Source: Symbiodinium natans (lineage: Eukaryota; Sar; Dinophyceae; Suessiales; Symbiodiniaceae). Taken from it: a stretch of 64,000 nucleotides of DNA. The stretch spans positions 483,374 through 547,373 of the forward strand of contig CAJNDS010002098.1 of the NCBI GenBank assembly GCA_905221605.1, read 5' to 3'. Below are positions 63,339 to 64,000 of the stretch, in pieces. The stretch's first letter is position 1, and each line of letters begins with the position of its first letter. A program made the position numbers and the translations under genes. Below the pieces are notes generated by a model. That model was given only the letters and a program-made list of their open reading frames with translations, was not told where the DNA came from and made no database searches.

Positions 63339-64000
63339 CTGGGACGTCCCAGCGAGGGGTTTGGAGTTCTGGAGTCTAGGGTTTCGGGTTTAGGAGCAGT
63401 TTTGTCTTTGCTCTTACTGTAACTCTGTTGGTCTTGACAAGATGCAATACTTATTATGGGACTGGAGTCTAGTTCTCGTAGGATATGTTCTCAGGCTTTG
63501 AACTTTCAATTGGACTAGTTTATGGTTCTCATATTCGTTTGCTCTAGAGATATATGATGGGACTTCACTACACAATACGAAGTCTTCCGAATTCTGTGTA
63601 TCCTTCTGGACATTTTTCAATGATTATCTTGTCCCACATGAAGGATGTGTCCTGGGGAAGCTTTCAGGCTCCCAGATTGGGGAAACTCACGTTTGCCAGT
63701 ATACATATTTTATCAAAAGCTGCTGTCTTCAGAAAAAAAAGTTGTAGCTCATTGCTCATGCCATCACAACATATCAAGTTCTTCCCGTTGTGCTCTTTGC
63801 TGCTGGCAGCTTAAAGAAGTCGGTTTTCTCGCACATCCTAGTCAATGAAAACTCGCATCCCCCAGAAAGTATAGTATACATATATATATATATATTAATT
63901 TATTTATTTATATTTCTATATTCCAGTTCTGCTTTCATCGTGAACTGAGAGGGAGTGGAGAAGTTGATGCTAGGGGACAAGATCGCTTAAATTCCAACTA
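63339..64000. other. A/T-richer terminal stretch
   Basis: It contains frames of 68 to 86 codons on both strands but no recognised motif, and a TA-rich tract at 63877-63920. No telomere-like arrays after 63.4 kb. Confidence 0.35.

Overview
The window is nuclear DNA of a eukaryotic alga, most likely a dinoflagellate. Three things point there. Dispersed TTTAGGG (plant/alveolate-type telomere) tracts occur every few kilobases on both strands. Coding sequence is cut into very short exons, 19-77 nt for the best cases. Where neighbouring exons can be joined in phase, the intron donors are a mix of GT, GC and GA with AG acceptors, a pattern known from dinoflagellates. I saw no rRNA, tRNA, bacterial operon or CRISPR array. 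Most long open frames are chance or repeat-coded; the real genes lie mostly in frames too short for ORF calling.

Layout. (1) About 1-20 kb, minus strand: one large gene for an RNA-binding protein, with a Pro/Gly/Met-rich linker, three KH domains and an RRM. It was assembled from about 20 exons whose phases mostly agree. Ala/Glu/Pro-rich exon candidates at 21.8-27.5 kb may be its N-terminal part. (2) 20.5-22.9 kb minus: a frame-broken relic of a membrane protein. (3) 29.4 kb: an FHA-domain exon. (4) 30.5-38.2 kb minus: exons of several small genes, including a compact LSm/Sm-like gene (37.3-37.8 kb). (5) 38-42 kb: microsatellites plus unassigned exons. (6) 42.3-52 kb minus: a 2-oxoglutarate/Fe(II) oxygenase of the isopenicillin-N-synthase-like type, recognised exon by exon. 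(7) 52.9-54.6 kb: exons of an unidentified gene. (8) 55.8-58.4 kb: an intron-poor island free of telomere-like repeats, with two divergent damaged genes, one carrying three CCCH zinc fingers. (9) 59.1-60.7 kb minus: a phytanoyl-CoA-dioxygenase-like gene. (10) 61-64 kb: telomere-like arrays inside a poly-C/poly-G inverted structure, and an exon at 63.3 kb.

Introns and spacers are filled with TTTAGGG-type arrays (often within about 30 nt of a splice site), at least five kinds of short inverted-repeat insert resembling MITEs, simple repeats and a 10-bp satellite. Most recognised exons are on the minus strand, which fits the unidirectional gene blocks known in dinoflagellates. The functional themes are RNA binding (KH, RRM, LSm, CCCH) and 2-oxoglutarate oxygenases. 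Nothing shows that these genes act together. All exon models were made by eye and need transcript evidence.
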